Assembly: GCA_024398755.1 (NCBI GenBank)
Contig: JAKSIQ010000009.1
Coordinates: 1 to 53,489 of the forward strand
Source: Bacteroidaceae bacterium
GTDB taxonomy: Bacteria > Bacteroidota > Bacteroidia > Bacteroidales > Bacteroidaceae
Length of the DNA stretch: 53,489 nucleotides
Direction: 5' to 3'
The notes under the pieces were generated by a model, which saw nothing but the letters and a program-made list of their open reading frames with translations, was not told where the DNA came from and ran no database searches. A program made the translations under genes and the position numbers. Every line of letters begins with the position of its first letter. The stretch's first letter is position 1. This document shows, piece by piece, positions 1-8,502 of this stretch.

Positions 1-49
1 ATGGTGGTGGAACTGGGGTGTGGGGTGTGAGGGTGGACCGAAAGCAAAA

Positions 50-81
50 GGAGACTGACCTGATGGCCAGTCTCCTTTTTT
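50..81. terminator. Bidirectional intrinsic terminator
   Basis: An 11-bp stem with one mismatch (50-60 with 65-75) has loop TGAT. On the plus strand it is followed by six T (76-81). On the minus strand it is followed by TTTTGCTTT (49-41). It lies 15 bases past the oadB stop codon, so it should end the minus-strand decarboxylase operon. The plus-side T run suggests a convergent gene to the left of the window. Positions 1-49 are GT-rich and hold no gene that can be recognised. Confidence 0.8.
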
Positions 82-96
82 GTGGAACGGATGTGA

Positions 97-1275
97 TTAG
101 CCGAGCATTGTAAGCAGGATACCTGCTGCAACGGCCGAGCCAATCACACCTGCAACATTCGGACCCATGGCGTGCATGAGCAGGAAGTTGCTGGGGTTCT
201 CCTCCTGACCTACGGTCTGTGATACGCGGGCTGCCATAGGAACGGCTGATACGCCTGCTGAACCGATCAGCGGATTGATCTTTTCCTTTGAGAATACGTT
301 CATGAGCTTTGCCAGCAGAATGCCACCTGCAGTACCCATGCTGAATGCTACAATACCCATTGCGAGAATCATCAGAGTCTTGATGTTCAGGAATGTATCG
401 GCTGTAGCGGTTGCACCTACGGTCAGTCCAAGGAAGATGACCACGATGTTCATCAGCTCGTTCTGCATAGTCTTGCTCAGACGGTCAACTACACCGCATT
501 CCTTGGCAAGGTTACCAAGCATGAGGCAGCCGATCAGAGGAGCTGCATCGGGCAGTATCAGTGATACGATGGCTGTGATGGCAATCGGGAAGATAATCTT
601 CTCGGTCTTGCTGACAGGGCGGAGCTGGCTCATCTTGATGGCGCGTTCCTTCTTGGTAGTCAGGGCACGCATGATAGGCGGCTGGATGACCGGAACAAGA
701 GCCATGTAGGAATAGGCTGCAATGGCTATAGGACCGAGCAGATGCGGGGCCAGTTTTGATGTCAGGAAGATTGATGTAGGACCGTCGGCACCGCCGATGA
801 TGCCGATTGAACCGGCTTCTGCGGGTGTGAAGCCCATCCAGTTGGCGCAAAGGAAGGTGATGAAAATACCCAGCTGTGCGGCTGCACCGAGCAGAAGGCT
901 CTTCGGGTTGGCAATCAGAGGACCGAAATCGGTCATGGCACCTACGCCCATGAAGATAAGGCACGGATAAACACCGGCCTTTACACCAATGTACAGAATG
1001 TCAAGCAGACCGCCTTCGCGCATTATGGCACCATAACTGTGGTAGGCGGGATTAGTCTCGTCGAGGAACGCAACCCAAAGGTCGTTGTGGAACATGCCGG
1101 CCTGCGGCAGGTTCGTAAGTAACATACCGAAGGCAATGGGCAGGAGAAGCAGTGGTTCGTACTGCTTCTTGATGGCCAGATAGAGCAGGAAGAAACTGAG
1201 TATAATCATCAGTCCCTGCTGCCAGGTCATGTTCATGAAGCCCATGCTTCCAAAAAATCTGATAATATCTTCCAT
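97..1275 (-). CDS. oadB: Na+-transporting decarboxylase, beta subunit (OadB/MmdB)
   Basis: This is the integral membrane subunit of the Na+-translocating biotin-dependent decarboxylases. It decarboxylates the carboxybiotin on the carrier and exports Na+. The 392-residue length and many hydrophobic segments fit the family. Two family signatures are visible: [11 protein letters not shown] in the middle, and [16 protein letters not shown] near the C-terminus, in the area known to carry Na+-site residues. It is the last gene of the operon, 14 bases after the biotin carrier. With mmdA and mce upstream the usual substrate would be methylmalonyl-CoA. The beta subunit does not itself choose between methylmalonyl-CoA and oxaloacetate, so the mmdB/oadB name is a matter of context. 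Confidence 0.95.
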   Translation of the reverse strand: MEDIIRFFGSMGFMNMTWQQGLMIILSFFLLYLAIKKQYEPLLLLPIAFGMLLTNLPQAGMFHNDLWVAFLDETNPAYHSYGAIMREGGLLDILYIGVKAGVYPCLIFMGVGAMTDFGPLIANPKSLLLGAAAQLGIFITFLCANWMGFTPAEAGSIGIIGGADGPTSIFLTSKLAPHLLGPIAIAAYSYMALVPVIQPPIMRALTTKKERAIKMSQLRPVSKTEKIIFPIAITAIVSLILPDAAPLIGCLMLGNLAKECGVVDRLSKTMQNELMNIVVIFLGLTVGATATADTFLNIKTLMILAMGIVAFSMGTAGGILLAKLMNVFSKEKINPLIGSAGVSAVPMAARVSQTVGQEENPSNFLLMHAMGPNVAGVIGSAVAAGILLTMLG

Positions 1276-1289
1276 ATTATATTATCTGA

Positions 1290-2015
1290 TTATCCGAGAA
1301 TCATGAGAACGTCTTCCTGCATTACTGACTGTCCTGCAGTTACGACTATCTTGCTTACCTTACCGTCCTGTTCGGCCTTGATGGCGTTCTCCATCTTCAT
1401 GCTTTCAAGAGTCAGAAGAGTGTCACCCTTCTTGACGTCCTGGCCTTCAGAAACCATTACCTTGATGACTGAGCCTGGCAGCGGGCTTACAACCTTTACG
1501 CCACCGGCCGGAACTTCAGCTTTGGCTGCTGCCTTTGGAGCCGGAGCTGCAGCGGGAGCTGCCTTGGGTGCGGGTGCTGCTGCAGGAGCCGGAGCTGCTG
1601 CAACTGCAACTGTCTCAATTTCGAGAAGCTTGTCGTCCTGCATTACGTTCTTGCCCGGCTCAACGAAGACAGCCTTTACGGTACCGTCGGCTTCGGCGCA
1701 GACGTTGTTTTCCATCTTCATTGATTCCATGGTCAGAAGGACATCGCCCTTCTTGACAGCCTTACCGGCTGCAACCAGAACCTTCATGATTGAACCTGGC
1801 AGCGGTGACTTTACTGTCATCAGGCCTGCAGGCTGGGCTGCTGTAGGAGCGGCTGCGGCAGGACGGCGTACTGCGGCTGCGGCAGGAGCTTCTTCTTTCT
1901 CGATTTCGACCTTGTAGGACTTGCCGTCAATTGTGACTTCGGCAAAGTTGTCCTCAAGTTCATTGACGGCGGCAGTGTACTGCTTGCCGTCTATTGTGAA
2001 TTTGAATTCTTTCAT
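1290..2015 (-). CDS. Biotin carboxyl carrier protein with two biotinyl domains
   Basis: This 241-residue carrier shuttles CO2 between the carboxyltransferase and OadB. Residues 1-42 form a short N-terminal region with two IDGK segments. The first biotinyl domain (about 66-134) carries the biotinylation motif ESMKMEN with Lys100. A linker rich in Ala and Pro follows (about 135-172). The second complete biotinyl domain (about 174-241) carries ESMKMEN with Lys207. Both domains keep the hammerhead shape, with PLPGS before and GxxVMQ(D/E)D after the lysine. Carriers of this family usually have one biotinyl domain and about 120-170 residues, so the duplication is the oddity. It could raise local biotin density, or serve two carboxyltransferases (MmdA here and the lysine-less OadA-like protein at 22700-24484). 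That is inference. Confidence 0.93.
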   Translation of the reverse strand: MKEFKFTIDGKQYTAAVNELEDNFAEVTIDGKSYKVEIEKEEAPAAAAVRRPAAAAPTAAQPAGLMTVKSPLPGSIMKVLVAAGKAVKKGDVLLTMESMKMENNVCAEADGTVKAVFVEPGKNVMQDDKLLEIETVAVAAAPAPAAAPAPKAAPAAAPAPKAAAKAEVPAGGVKVVSPLPGSVIKVMVSEGQDVKKGDTLLTLESMKMENAIKAEQDGKVSKIVVTAGQSVMQEDVLMILG

Positions 2016-2034
2016 TAAATTTTCAATTTAATAG

Positions 2035-2093
2035 ATTGCAGGCGGCGCCTCAACATAAGAGTGAACTCTTCTGTATTCGGCTTGCACTGCAAT
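2035..2093 (-). other. Structured intercistronic region in the decarboxylase operon
   Basis: The 93-base gap between oadG and the carrier gene is the only large gap inside this operon. It holds nested inverted repeats: ATTGCAG (2035-2041) with CTGCAAT (2087-2093), and AAGAG/CTCTT around TGAA (2057-2070). There is no T tract, so it is not a standard terminator. It could be an RNA processing or stability element that sets the ratio of carrier to carboxyltransferase. No known RNA family was recognised. Confidence 0.4.
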
Positions 2094-2108
2094 TCATTTG
2101 TTTAATTA

Positions 2109-2474
2109 TTAACGATGCAGGTTGTTCATACCGTAGAGCTTTGAATTCCATGGGGAATAACGGCGCTCCACATTCTTGATGGTGATCTGAGTGGGCTCTT
2201 CATCATGCACGCCGTTGAAATACAGGTGCAGTGCCATTGCAATGGCTGCAACCGGCATCTCATCGGAATCATTCTTCGAAGCCTGTGCTGCCGGAGCCTG
2301 AACTGCCGGAGCAGCTTTTGCTGCCGCCTTGGGGGCCTTTGGAGCAGTGATTCTGCTGACAATGGCGCCAAGTCCCTGAAGAATGAAAATGAGCACAATG
2401 AGCAGGAGGATAACCATGCCGAATCCGACTCCGGTAACCAGCCATGTCGCTCCATTTACTATTAATGCTGTCAT
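2109..2474 (-). CDS. oadG: Na+-transporting decarboxylase, gamma subunit (OadG/MmdD)
   Basis: This small membrane anchor holds the carboxyltransferase and carrier on the beta subunit. The 121-residue protein has one N-terminal transmembrane helix (about residues 12-38) with the pattern GVGFGMVILLLIVLIFILQG. An Ala/Pro-rich stalk and a short hydrophilic C-terminal part follow. This is the standard OadG layout. The gene sits 12 bases downstream of mmdA, in the same operon as the carrier and oadB. The small size and low-complexity stalk make the family assignment depend partly on context, but the context is strong. Confidence 0.88.
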   Translation of the reverse strand: MTALIVNGATWLVTGVGFGMVILLLIVLIFILQGLGAIVSRITAPKAPKAAAKAAPAVQAPAAQASKNDSDEMPVAAIAMALHLYFNGVHDEEPTQITIKNVERRYSPWNSKLYGMNNLHR

Positions 2475-2486
2475 AGCTGTGTCTGT

Positions 2487-4043
2487 TTAGAGTGGAATGT
2501 TGCTGTGCTTCTTGAGCGGGTTGGTCAGACGCTTGGTCTGCAGCTGCTCGAATGCGCGTACAACGCGTGCACGTGTGAAGCGCGGCTCAATTACATCGTC
2601 AATATAACCGCGGTTGGCAGCCTGGTAAGGTGAAGCGAACTTGTCCTTGTACTCGGCCTCCTTCTCGGCAATGAACTTCTTCTTCTCTTCCGGATCCTCG
2701 ATGGCCTTGAGAGCCTTGGCTTCGAGAACTCCTACGGCACCGCTGGCACCCATAACTGCGATTTCAGCGTTAGGCCATGCGTAGCACATGTCACCGCGCA
2801 GCTGCTTGCAGCTCATTACGATGTGGCTGCCGCCGTAAGACTTGCGGATTGTGACGGTAACCTTTGGAACGGTAGCTTCGCCGTATGCGAACATGAGCTT
2901 TGCACCGTGGTCGATGATACCAGCGTATTCCTGACCTGTACCGCAAAGGAATCCCGGAACGTCAACAAGTGTGAGAATCTGGATGTTGAAAGCGTCGCAG
3001 AAACGTACAAAGCGTGCGGCCTTGCGTGATGCGTCGCAGTCAAGAACGCCTGCAAGCCAGCTTGGCTGGTTGGCGATGATACCGGTTGAACGGCCGTTGA
3101 AGCGTGCGAAACCGCAGATGATGTTCTTTGCGTAATCCTTCTGGACTTCCATGAAGTCTCCGTTATCTACAATTGAGTAGATGATGTTCTTCATGTCGTA
3201 CGGTTTGTTAGGATCGGCCGGAACCATGTCGTTCAGGGCATCCTCAAGACGTGCGGGATCATCGGTGCACTCAATCTTCGGAGCCTCTTCCATGTTGTTC
3301 TGCGGGATGAAGCTGATGAGACGGCGGATTTCAGCTACTGCCTCTTCTTCGGTGGCTGCTACGAAATGGGTTACGCCCGATTTGGTGGCGTGTACCTTGG
3401 CACCGCCAAGCTGCTCGACTGTAACGTCTTCGCCTGTAACGCTCTTTACTACCTTAGGACCGGTAATGAACATGTATGAGTTCTGCTCGGTCATCATGAT
3501 GAAGTCGGTCAGGGCAGGGCTATAGACTGCACCGCCGGCGCACGGGCCGAAGATTACTGAAATCTGTGGAACGACGCCCGATGCAAGAATGTTGCGCTCG
3601 AAAATCTCGGCGTAACCTGCCAGTGCGCATGCGCCTTCCTGAATGCGGGCACCACCTGAATCGTTAAGGCCGATGATAGGTGCGCCGAGCTTCATTGCCA
3701 TATCCATGACCTTGCAGATTTTCTGGGCCATGGTTTCTGACAGTGAACCGCCTATTACGGTTGCATCCTGTGCGAATACGAATACAAGACGTCCGTCAAT
3801 TGTACCTGAACCTACTGCAACGCCGTCGCCCAGGAATACTTTCTTTTCCATACCGAAATCGTTGCAACGATGGGTAAGGAACATGTCAATCTCTTCAAAT
3901 GAACCTTCATCAAGAAGCATGTTGATGCGTTCGCGGGCAGTGAAACTGCCTTTTGCATGATGCTTCTCAATTGCCTTTTCGCCGCCACCGGCAAGAGCCT
4001 CGGCGCGCTTTTCTACCAGCTTCTGGAGCTTGCTGTTTTCCAT
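2487..4043 (-). CDS. mmdA: Methylmalonyl-CoA decarboxylase / propionyl-CoA carboxylase carboxyltransferase subunit
   Basis: This biotin-dependent acyl-CoA carboxyltransferase moves the carboxyl group of methylmalonyl-CoA to carrier biotin and gives propionyl-CoA. At 518 residues it has the length and two-lobed crotonase-like fold of the MmdA/PccB family. Diagnostic stretches are the ARERI segment near residue 37, GLNDSGGARIQEG, the FGPCAGGAVYSPALTDF oxyanion-hole region, and VDVPGFLCGTGQEY in the C-terminal lobe. It follows mce by 11 bases and precedes oadG by 12, so all are probably co-transcribed. The presence of mce and the Na+ pump subunits favours the decarboxylating, Na+-pumping direction of the succinate-propionate route over a propionyl-CoA carboxylase. 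Confidence 0.95.
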   Translation of the reverse strand: MENSKLQKLVEKRAEALAGGGEKAIEKHHAKGSFTARERINMLLDEGSFEEIDMFLTHRCNDFGMEKKVFLGDGVAVGSGTIDGRLVFVFAQDATVIGGSLSETMAQKICKVMDMAMKLGAPIIGLNDSGGARIQEGACALAGYAEIFERNILASGVVPQISVIFGPCAGGAVYSPALTDFIMMTEQNSYMFITGPKVVKSVTGEDVTVEQLGGAKVHATKSGVTHFVAATEEEAVAEIRRLISFIPQNNMEEAPKIECTDDPARLEDALNDMVPADPNKPYDMKNIIYSIVDNGDFMEVQKDYAKNIICGFARFNGRSTGIIANQPSWLAGVLDCDASRKAARFVRFCDAFNIQILTLVDVPGFLCGTGQEYAGIIDHGAKLMFAYGEATVPKVTVTIRKSYGGSHIVMSCKQLRGDMCYAWPNAEIAVMGASGAVGVLEAKALKAIEDPEEKKKFIAEKEAEYKDKFASPYQAANRGYIDDVIEPRFTRARVVRAFEQLQTKRLTNPLKKHSNIPL

Positions 4044-4054
4044 TTTCTATATGC

Positions 4055-4468
4055 TTATTTTGGTTGTTCGCAAAGTTCTGTAAGTACACCGCAGGTGTTC
4101 TTCGGATGCAGGAAACCGATCATCAGGTTCTCTGCGCCCTTTCTTGGCTGTACGTCAATCAGCTTGATGCCGAAAGCTTCGGCTTCCTTGAGAGCTTCAG
4201 CAACGTTCTCCACGTTGAATGCAACGTGATGGATGCCGCCTTTGCCGCCGTTCTTTTCGATGAACTTGGCGATGGTTGATTCAGGGCATGTGGGTTCAAG
4301 AAGTTCGATCTTGGTCTGGCCGATCTTGAAGAAAGCGGTCTTTACCTTCTGGTCTGCAACTTCTTCAATGCTGTAGCACTTGCTGCCTGAAAGGAATTCG
4401 AAGAAAGGCATGGTCTCCTCAAGTGAGGTAACGGCGATGCCGAGATGTTCAATGTGAGTAGGTTTCAT
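4055..4468 (-). CDS. mce: Methylmalonyl-CoA epimerase
   Basis: This VOC-fold enzyme interconverts the R and S forms of methylmalonyl-CoA. It links methylmalonyl-CoA mutase (not in this window) to the carboxyltransferase MmdA. The protein has 137 residues in two glyoxalase-type beta-alpha-beta-beta-beta units. Likely metal ligands are His8 (IEHLGIAV), the His of GIHHVAFNV, and the Glu of GVLTELCE at the C-terminus. KIELLEP is the usual mid-protein motif. It is the first gene of the operon. A TACCTTTG box lies about 95 bases upstream. Confidence 0.94.
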   Translation of the reverse strand: MKPTHIEHLGIAVTSLEETMPFFEFLSGSKCYSIEEVADQKVKTAFFKIGQTKIELLEPTCPESTIAKFIEKNGGKGGIHHVAFNVENVAEALKEAEAFGIKLIDVQPRKGAENLMIGFLHPKNTCGVLTELCEQPK

Positions 4469-4562
4469 AATGTTTGAATTATAATGTTAGTAATATTCAT
4501 TTCGGTTGGTAACCAGCTTCTGTCCAAAAGGCGCAATATGCCGCTTTGGAATCAAAAACGTG

Positions 4563-4570
4563 CAAAGGTA
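4563..4570 (-). promoter_or_regulatory. Promoter -7 box for the mce-mmdA-oadG-carrier-oadB operon
   Basis: TACCTTTG on the minus strand matches the Bacteroidota -7 consensus TAnnTTTG. No clean -33 TTTG was found about 20 bases upstream. The predicted leader to the mce start is about 90 bases. The call rests on consensus and position only. Confidence 0.6.
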
Positions 4571-4632
4571 CTCTTTTCACCTTATAAAAAAAAACGTGCG
4601 CACGAATAGTTTTCAACCGATGCGGCATTAAA

Positions 4633-7044
4633 TCAATGCAGCTGCGGAAGTGACATTGAAATATGCAGGTTCAGCTGCCTGCCGGTAAGATAGTTCGGAA
4701 CGGCGAATTGTGTCCCGACGACATCGGAAATCCAGTAACAGGAATTTACATTGTTGACACCTATCAGATTGAGGCAGTCTGCTCCGAACCAGATGTCACC
4801 CAAGAACTGCCGTCTGCCGTAGATATGTGTGAGCATGGAACTGTCAAGCAGCTTGTATGAAAGGCCTATGTCAACGCGCCTGTATGCCGGAGCACGGAAC
4901 TGCAGATCGTGGCTGTCGGGGGCACTGAAAGGAAGACCGTCGGACAGGGCGCATCGTAGCGACATGTTCCACCTGTCATGACGGGGAAAAGTGTCGGAAA
5001 AGTACAGTGACAGGTTGTAGCGTTGGCTGGTGGGCCTTGGCAGCCATCGGCCACCGATATTCTCTTTCGTGTCCATGATGGATAAGGTGAGCCATGACTG
5101 GGTGTTTGGTACGAATTCTCCATACAGTTTCATGTCTATGCCTGTGGCGTAACCGTATGATGAGTTCTGGCCGCTGTAAACTATTCTTACATTATCGAGG
5201 GTGTACGGAATCAGTCGGTCAAGTTTTTTGTAATAGACTTCGGTAGTGAATTTGAACGGCCGGTCAAAAACGATGAAGTCGTAGTCTCCGCCAATGACCA
5301 GTTGTATGGAGCGCTGCGATTTTATGTTGCGGTTCAGGCTGACCACAGCAGAATGGCCTGTCATTACCGTGTCCTTGAATTCCCTGTAGAACGGCGCCTG
5401 GTGGTAAACTCCGGCCGAGAGTCGGAATATCAGGTCCTGACATGCAGCCGGCTGGAAGGAAACCAGAATGCGCGGACTGAAGGTTGTCTGCCTGTTCCAG
5501 CTCCACCATGAAGTTCTTATACCTGTATTCAACAGGAACTGCCCGATGCCTCCGGTCAGCCGGTATGTGTCCTGAATGAAGGCCGATGCTCTGCCGCTGC
5601 TTATGTCCTGGTCCGATCTGACAGCAGAATATATGCTTATCTGTCCCTGGGTGGTGCTTGGTTGTGTGTACCCTGCCGAGTCGCGCATTTCCCATTCCCA
5701 TGTGTGGTCGTTGACTTTCTCTTGCCTGTATTCCAATCCCCAGTCTATGCGTCCGATGCTGGCCGTACTGTGTCTGGCCTTGAATGAAATTGATTTGATG
5801 CTGGTGTTCAGACGGTTTCTGGCGTGCTGCATGAAACTGCCCGTGGCAAGTCTGGCTGAACTTTGTGATTCATCCATCCAGTATTCGCTGAGAATGTCAT
5901 ACGATTCCTTTTCGTTGCTGTCAAAGGCCGATGCGTTCAGTGTGTAAATGCTGTTGCCGCTGGTCTTCCGTACATTGAAAGCCACTGTAGAGTTGCTGTA
6001 TTCGTCGCTTTCCCAACCTTCGTAATAGACCTTGAACTGATGCGGGTCTTCGGATGTGCCGAAGGCGGTTGTCCTGTCAGACGGCTTGAAACGATAGCTG
6101 TTCCTGGCTGCATTGGCTGTCAGCGACAGGTCCCAGCCTTGTCCTGGAGCCCAGCTCATGAAAGTCTGGAAGTCAAGAAAACTGGGGTCGTATTCACCCT
6201 TGGTGTCCATGGTGCCCAGCAGTGACGATGTGGTCTTGTACCGTACGCTTCCTGCAACGCTGAACCTGTCGTTTCCGGTGCCGGCATACAGACTGCCGCC
6301 CAGCATGCTTGCCGATATGCTGTATTCTGCCTGTTCTGGCCTCCGGTATGTTATGTCAAGGACCGATGACATTCTGTCCTGATATTCCACGCCGAACCCT
6401 CCTGTAGAGAATCTTATTGATTCCGTCATGTCGGGATTTATGAAACTCAGGCCTTCCTGCTGCCCGGAATGGACAAGTTGCGGACGGAATATCTCAGTGC
6501 CGTTCACATAGACGCTGTTTTCGTCAAAATTGCCTCCGCGTACCGAATACTGGCTGCTCAGTTCGTTGTGGCTGCTTACGCCGGCCTGTGTGGCTATGAT
6601 TGATTCAACTGCGCCTCCGCTGGCCTGTGGAGCGAATCTCAGTCCGCTTGTGCCGACTTCCTGCATTGCATCGGCCTGCAGATGCGTGGAACTGACATCG
6701 ACCGAACCCAAAGCGTATTTTGTCGATGCCATTACCATGTCAATCTTCATGCTGTCGCGGTTGGCGGCTGCCTGTTTGTGCTGCGTTTCGTAGCCTATCA
6801 TGCGGAACACCAGTCTGAGAGTGTCGTCAGGTGCCGAAACGTGAAGACTGTACTGTCCTTTGAGCCCTGTCAGGCATGACTGCATTGTGCGCTCGTCATT
6901 TACCGTTGCCAGTTCTACCGGCTGCCCGGTTTCATCGGTCACATTGCCGTAAACGAATACTCTGCGGGCATGCACGGACATGGTATGCATGATGGCACAC
7001 ACCATGACAATGACCCTGAACAGACGTTTCGTACACATGCACAT
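4633..7044 (-). CDS. TonB-dependent outer membrane receptor with carboxypeptidase-regulatory-like domain
   Basis: This is an outer-membrane, energy-coupled importer of unknown ligand. The chosen start (ATG at 7044) gives 803 residues and a signal sequence ending near HTMSVHA. An upstream TTG extension (to 7083) would begin before the likely promoter box, so it was dropped. Order of domains: signal peptide, a beta-sandwich regulatory domain (VYGNVTDETGQPVELATV...), a plug containing SQYSVRGGNFDENSVYVNG, then a long beta-barrel with alternating aromatic strands and a C-terminal strand ending in ISMSLPQLH. No SusD partner is adjacent, so it is not a classical SusCD pair. It stands alone between the decarboxylase operon and the divergent nitroreductase operon. 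Confidence 0.9.
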   Translation of the reverse strand: MCMCTKRLFRVIVMVCAIMHTMSVHARRVFVYGNVTDETGQPVELATVNDERTMQSCLTGLKGQYSLHVSAPDDTLRLVFRMIGYETQHKQAAANRDSMKIDMVMASTKYALGSVDVSSTHLQADAMQEVGTSGLRFAPQASGGAVESIIATQAGVSSHNELSSQYSVRGGNFDENSVYVNGTEIFRPQLVHSGQQEGLSFINPDMTESIRFSTGGFGVEYQDRMSSVLDITYRRPEQAEYSISASMLGGSLYAGTGNDRFSVAGSVRYKTTSSLLGTMDTKGEYDPSFLDFQTFMSWAPGQGWDLSLTANAARNSYRFKPSDRTTAFGTSEDPHQFKVYYEGWESDEYSNSTVAFNVRKTSGNSIYTLNASAFDSNEKESYDILSEYWMDESQSSARLATGSFMQHARNRLNTSIKSISFKARHSTASIGRIDWGLEYRQEKVNDHTWEWEMRDSAGYTQPSTTQGQISIYSAVRSDQDISSGRASAFIQDTYRLTGGIGQFLLNTGIRTSWWSWNRQTTFSPRILVSFQPAACQDLIFRLSAGVYHQAPFYREFKDTVMTGHSAVVSLNRNIKSQRSIQLVIGGDYDFIVFDRPFKFTTEVYYKKLDRLIPYTLDNVRIVYSGQNSSYGYATGIDMKLYGEFVPNTQSWLTLSIMDTKENIGGRWLPRPTSQRYNLSLYFSDTFPRHDRWNMSLRCALSDGLPFSAPDSHDLQFRAPAYRRVDIGLSYKLLDSSMLTHIYGRRQFLGDIWFGADCLNLIGVNNVNSCYWISDVVGTQFAVPNYLTGRQLNLHISMSLPQLH

Positions 7045-7070
7045 ATACCTTAATAACGCGAAAAACTGTG

Positions 7071-7107
7071 CGAAAGTATGCAAACTGCCTTTTTATTGCT
7101 AATTTCG
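7071..7107. promoter_or_regulatory. Divergent promoter pair between TonB receptor and nitroreductase
   Basis: On the minus strand TACTTTCG (7071-7078) precedes the TonB receptor start at 7044. On the plus strand TAATTTCG (7100-7107) precedes the nitroreductase start at 7130. Both fit TAnnTTYG, a slight variant of the Bacteroidota -7 box. Leaders would be about 20-25 bases on each side. Confidence 0.5.
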
Positions 7108-7129
7108 CTGTTGCAAATTTTAAAACAAT

Positions 7130-7657
7130 ATGGACAATTTCAGCACACTGATAGCAAACAGGCGCAGCATGCGCAAGTTCACGGAACAGAAACTTGACCA
7201 GGAACAGAAGCGTCTCATACTTCGTTCTGCACTTATAGCCCCGTCATCAAAGAATACCCGTTCCTGGGAATTCATTACAGTGGAAGACAGGGATATGCTT
7301 CAGAAACTGTCGGTGGCCAGAGAATCCGGCTCAGGGTTTCTGGCGGAATGCGCATGGGCCGTCGTGGTTGTTGCCGACAAGTCAAAAACCGACTGCTGGA
7401 TTGAAGACTGCTCAATAGCGGCAACTTTCATGCAGCTTCAGGCTCAGGATCTTGGGCTTGGCAGCTGCTGGACACAGATGCGCGGGCGTTCGCTGGCCGA
7501 TGGAACCCCATCAGACAAAGTGCTGGCCGGACTTCTGGGTATTCCTGAAGGCTTTGAACCTCTATGCATAATAGGGTTCGGATACAAGAACCAGGAGCGC
7601 AAGCCTTACGAAGACGAAAAGATAGAGTGGGCTAAGATTCATTCTGAAAAGTTCTGA
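7130..7657 (+). CDS. Nitroreductase-family FMN oxidoreductase
   Basis: This is a small (175 residue) member of the nitroreductase superfamily, normally a dimer that uses FMN and NAD(P)H. The N-terminal NRRSMRKFTEQKL is the conserved FMN-phosphate-binding region, and APSSKNTRSWEF is the second conserved motif. The glycine-containing IIGFGYKNQERKPYE near the C-terminus is also typical. The physiological substrate cannot be read from sequence. It heads a plus-strand run followed 20 bases later by the DUF2520 gene, then the KdsC-like and Maf genes, so co-transcription is likely. Confidence 0.9.
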   Translation: MDNFSTLIANRRSMRKFTEQKLDQEQKRLILRSALIAPSSKNTRSWEFITVEDRDMLQKLSVARESGSGFLAECAWAVVVVADKSKTDCWIEDCSIAATFMQLQAQDLGLGSCWTQMRGRSLADGTPSDKVLAGLLGIPEGFEPLCIIGFGYKNQERKPYEDEKIEWAKIHSEKF

Positions 7658-7677
7658 CAATTTATATTGCTGCGACA

Positions 7678-8502
7678 ATGAGGATAGTGCTGGTTGGTGC
7701 CGGAAATGTGGCCTGCTCTATGGGACCTGCCCTTGTCGGGGCCGGTTATACCGTTGCGGCTGTCTGCAGTCGTGGCGGCAGTTCGGCCACAGTTCTTGCC
7801 GCATCGCTTGAAAAGGCCGGCAGATCAGGACGCAAGATATTGTCAGTGCATGGCATAGACCAGTTGGCATCGGTTGCAGACGCATCGTCAGAGACGGTTT
7901 GCGTGGCCATGCTCAAGGATGATGTCCTACAAAGTCAGGCGGCCGGCATTGTGGCTGCACTCGGACCGGACACTCTGTATCTGCACACCGCCGGAAGTGT
8001 ATCGGCCAATGTCTGGAAGAATGCCGGAGCCGTCCGTTACGGAGTGATTTACCCTATGACAAGCTTTACAGCATCGGCCCCGGTGTCCATGCGTGAAGTT
8101 CCTTTGTTCGTAGAAGCATCGGATGGGAAAAGTTTTGACACTGCAATGCACATTGCCAATGACATTTCGGACAATGTCAGCCAACTGGACTCAAACGGCC
8201 GTCTGTATCTGCATCTGGCGGCTGTCTTTGCCAACAACTTTCCATGCCACATGATGGAGATAAGCCGCAGAATACTTGAACGTCAGGGTGTAAGCTTCAA
8301 AGTCATGCTTCCGCTCATAAGGGGCGCGGTTGAAAAGCTTGAAAAACTGACACCGCAGGAATCGCAGACAGGACCGGCCGTAAGGGGCGATGCCGGAGTG
8401 GTGAACCACCATCTGGCAATGTTGGCCGATGACCCCGAATGGCAGACTCTTTACAGACTCATATCGAAAGACATAAACCCAAATATCAGGATTGATGATT
8501 GA
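7678..8502 (+). CDS. Rossmann-fold plus DUF2520 protein (NADP-dependent oxidoreductase-like)
   Basis: The N-terminal Rossmann motif VGAGNVACSMGPAL (residues about 5-18) and the all-helical C-terminal half (about 150-270, containing AAVFANNFPCHMM) give the YfjM/DUF2520 layout. This layout is related to pyrroline-carboxylate reductase and 6-phosphogluconate dehydrogenases. The length of 274 is usual. No substrate is established for this family. It overlaps the next gene by 8 bases, and the order DUF2520-KdsC-Maf is, to my knowledge, common in Bacteroidota. That suggests a linked housekeeping role but does not prove one. Confidence 0.85.
   Translation: MRIVLVGAGNVACSMGPALVGAGYTVAAVCSRGGSSATVLAASLEKAGRSGRKILSVHGIDQLASVADASSETVCVAMLKDDVLQSQAAGIVAALGPDTLYLHTAGSVSANVWKNAGAVRYGVIYPMTSFTASAPVSMREVPLFVEASDGKSFDTAMHIANDISDNVSQLDSNGRLYLHLAAVFANNFPCHMMEISRRILERQGVSFKVMLPLIRGAVEKLEKLTPQESQTGPAVRGDAGVVNHHLAMLADDPEWQTLYRLISKDINPNIRIDD

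Noticed and set aside
4586-4604. A minus-strand terminator after the TonB receptor (CGTGCGCACG followed by nine T)
   Set aside because: The palindrome has no room for a loop, so at most three base pairs form around GCGC. The T-run is suggestive, but the hairpin is too weak to call.
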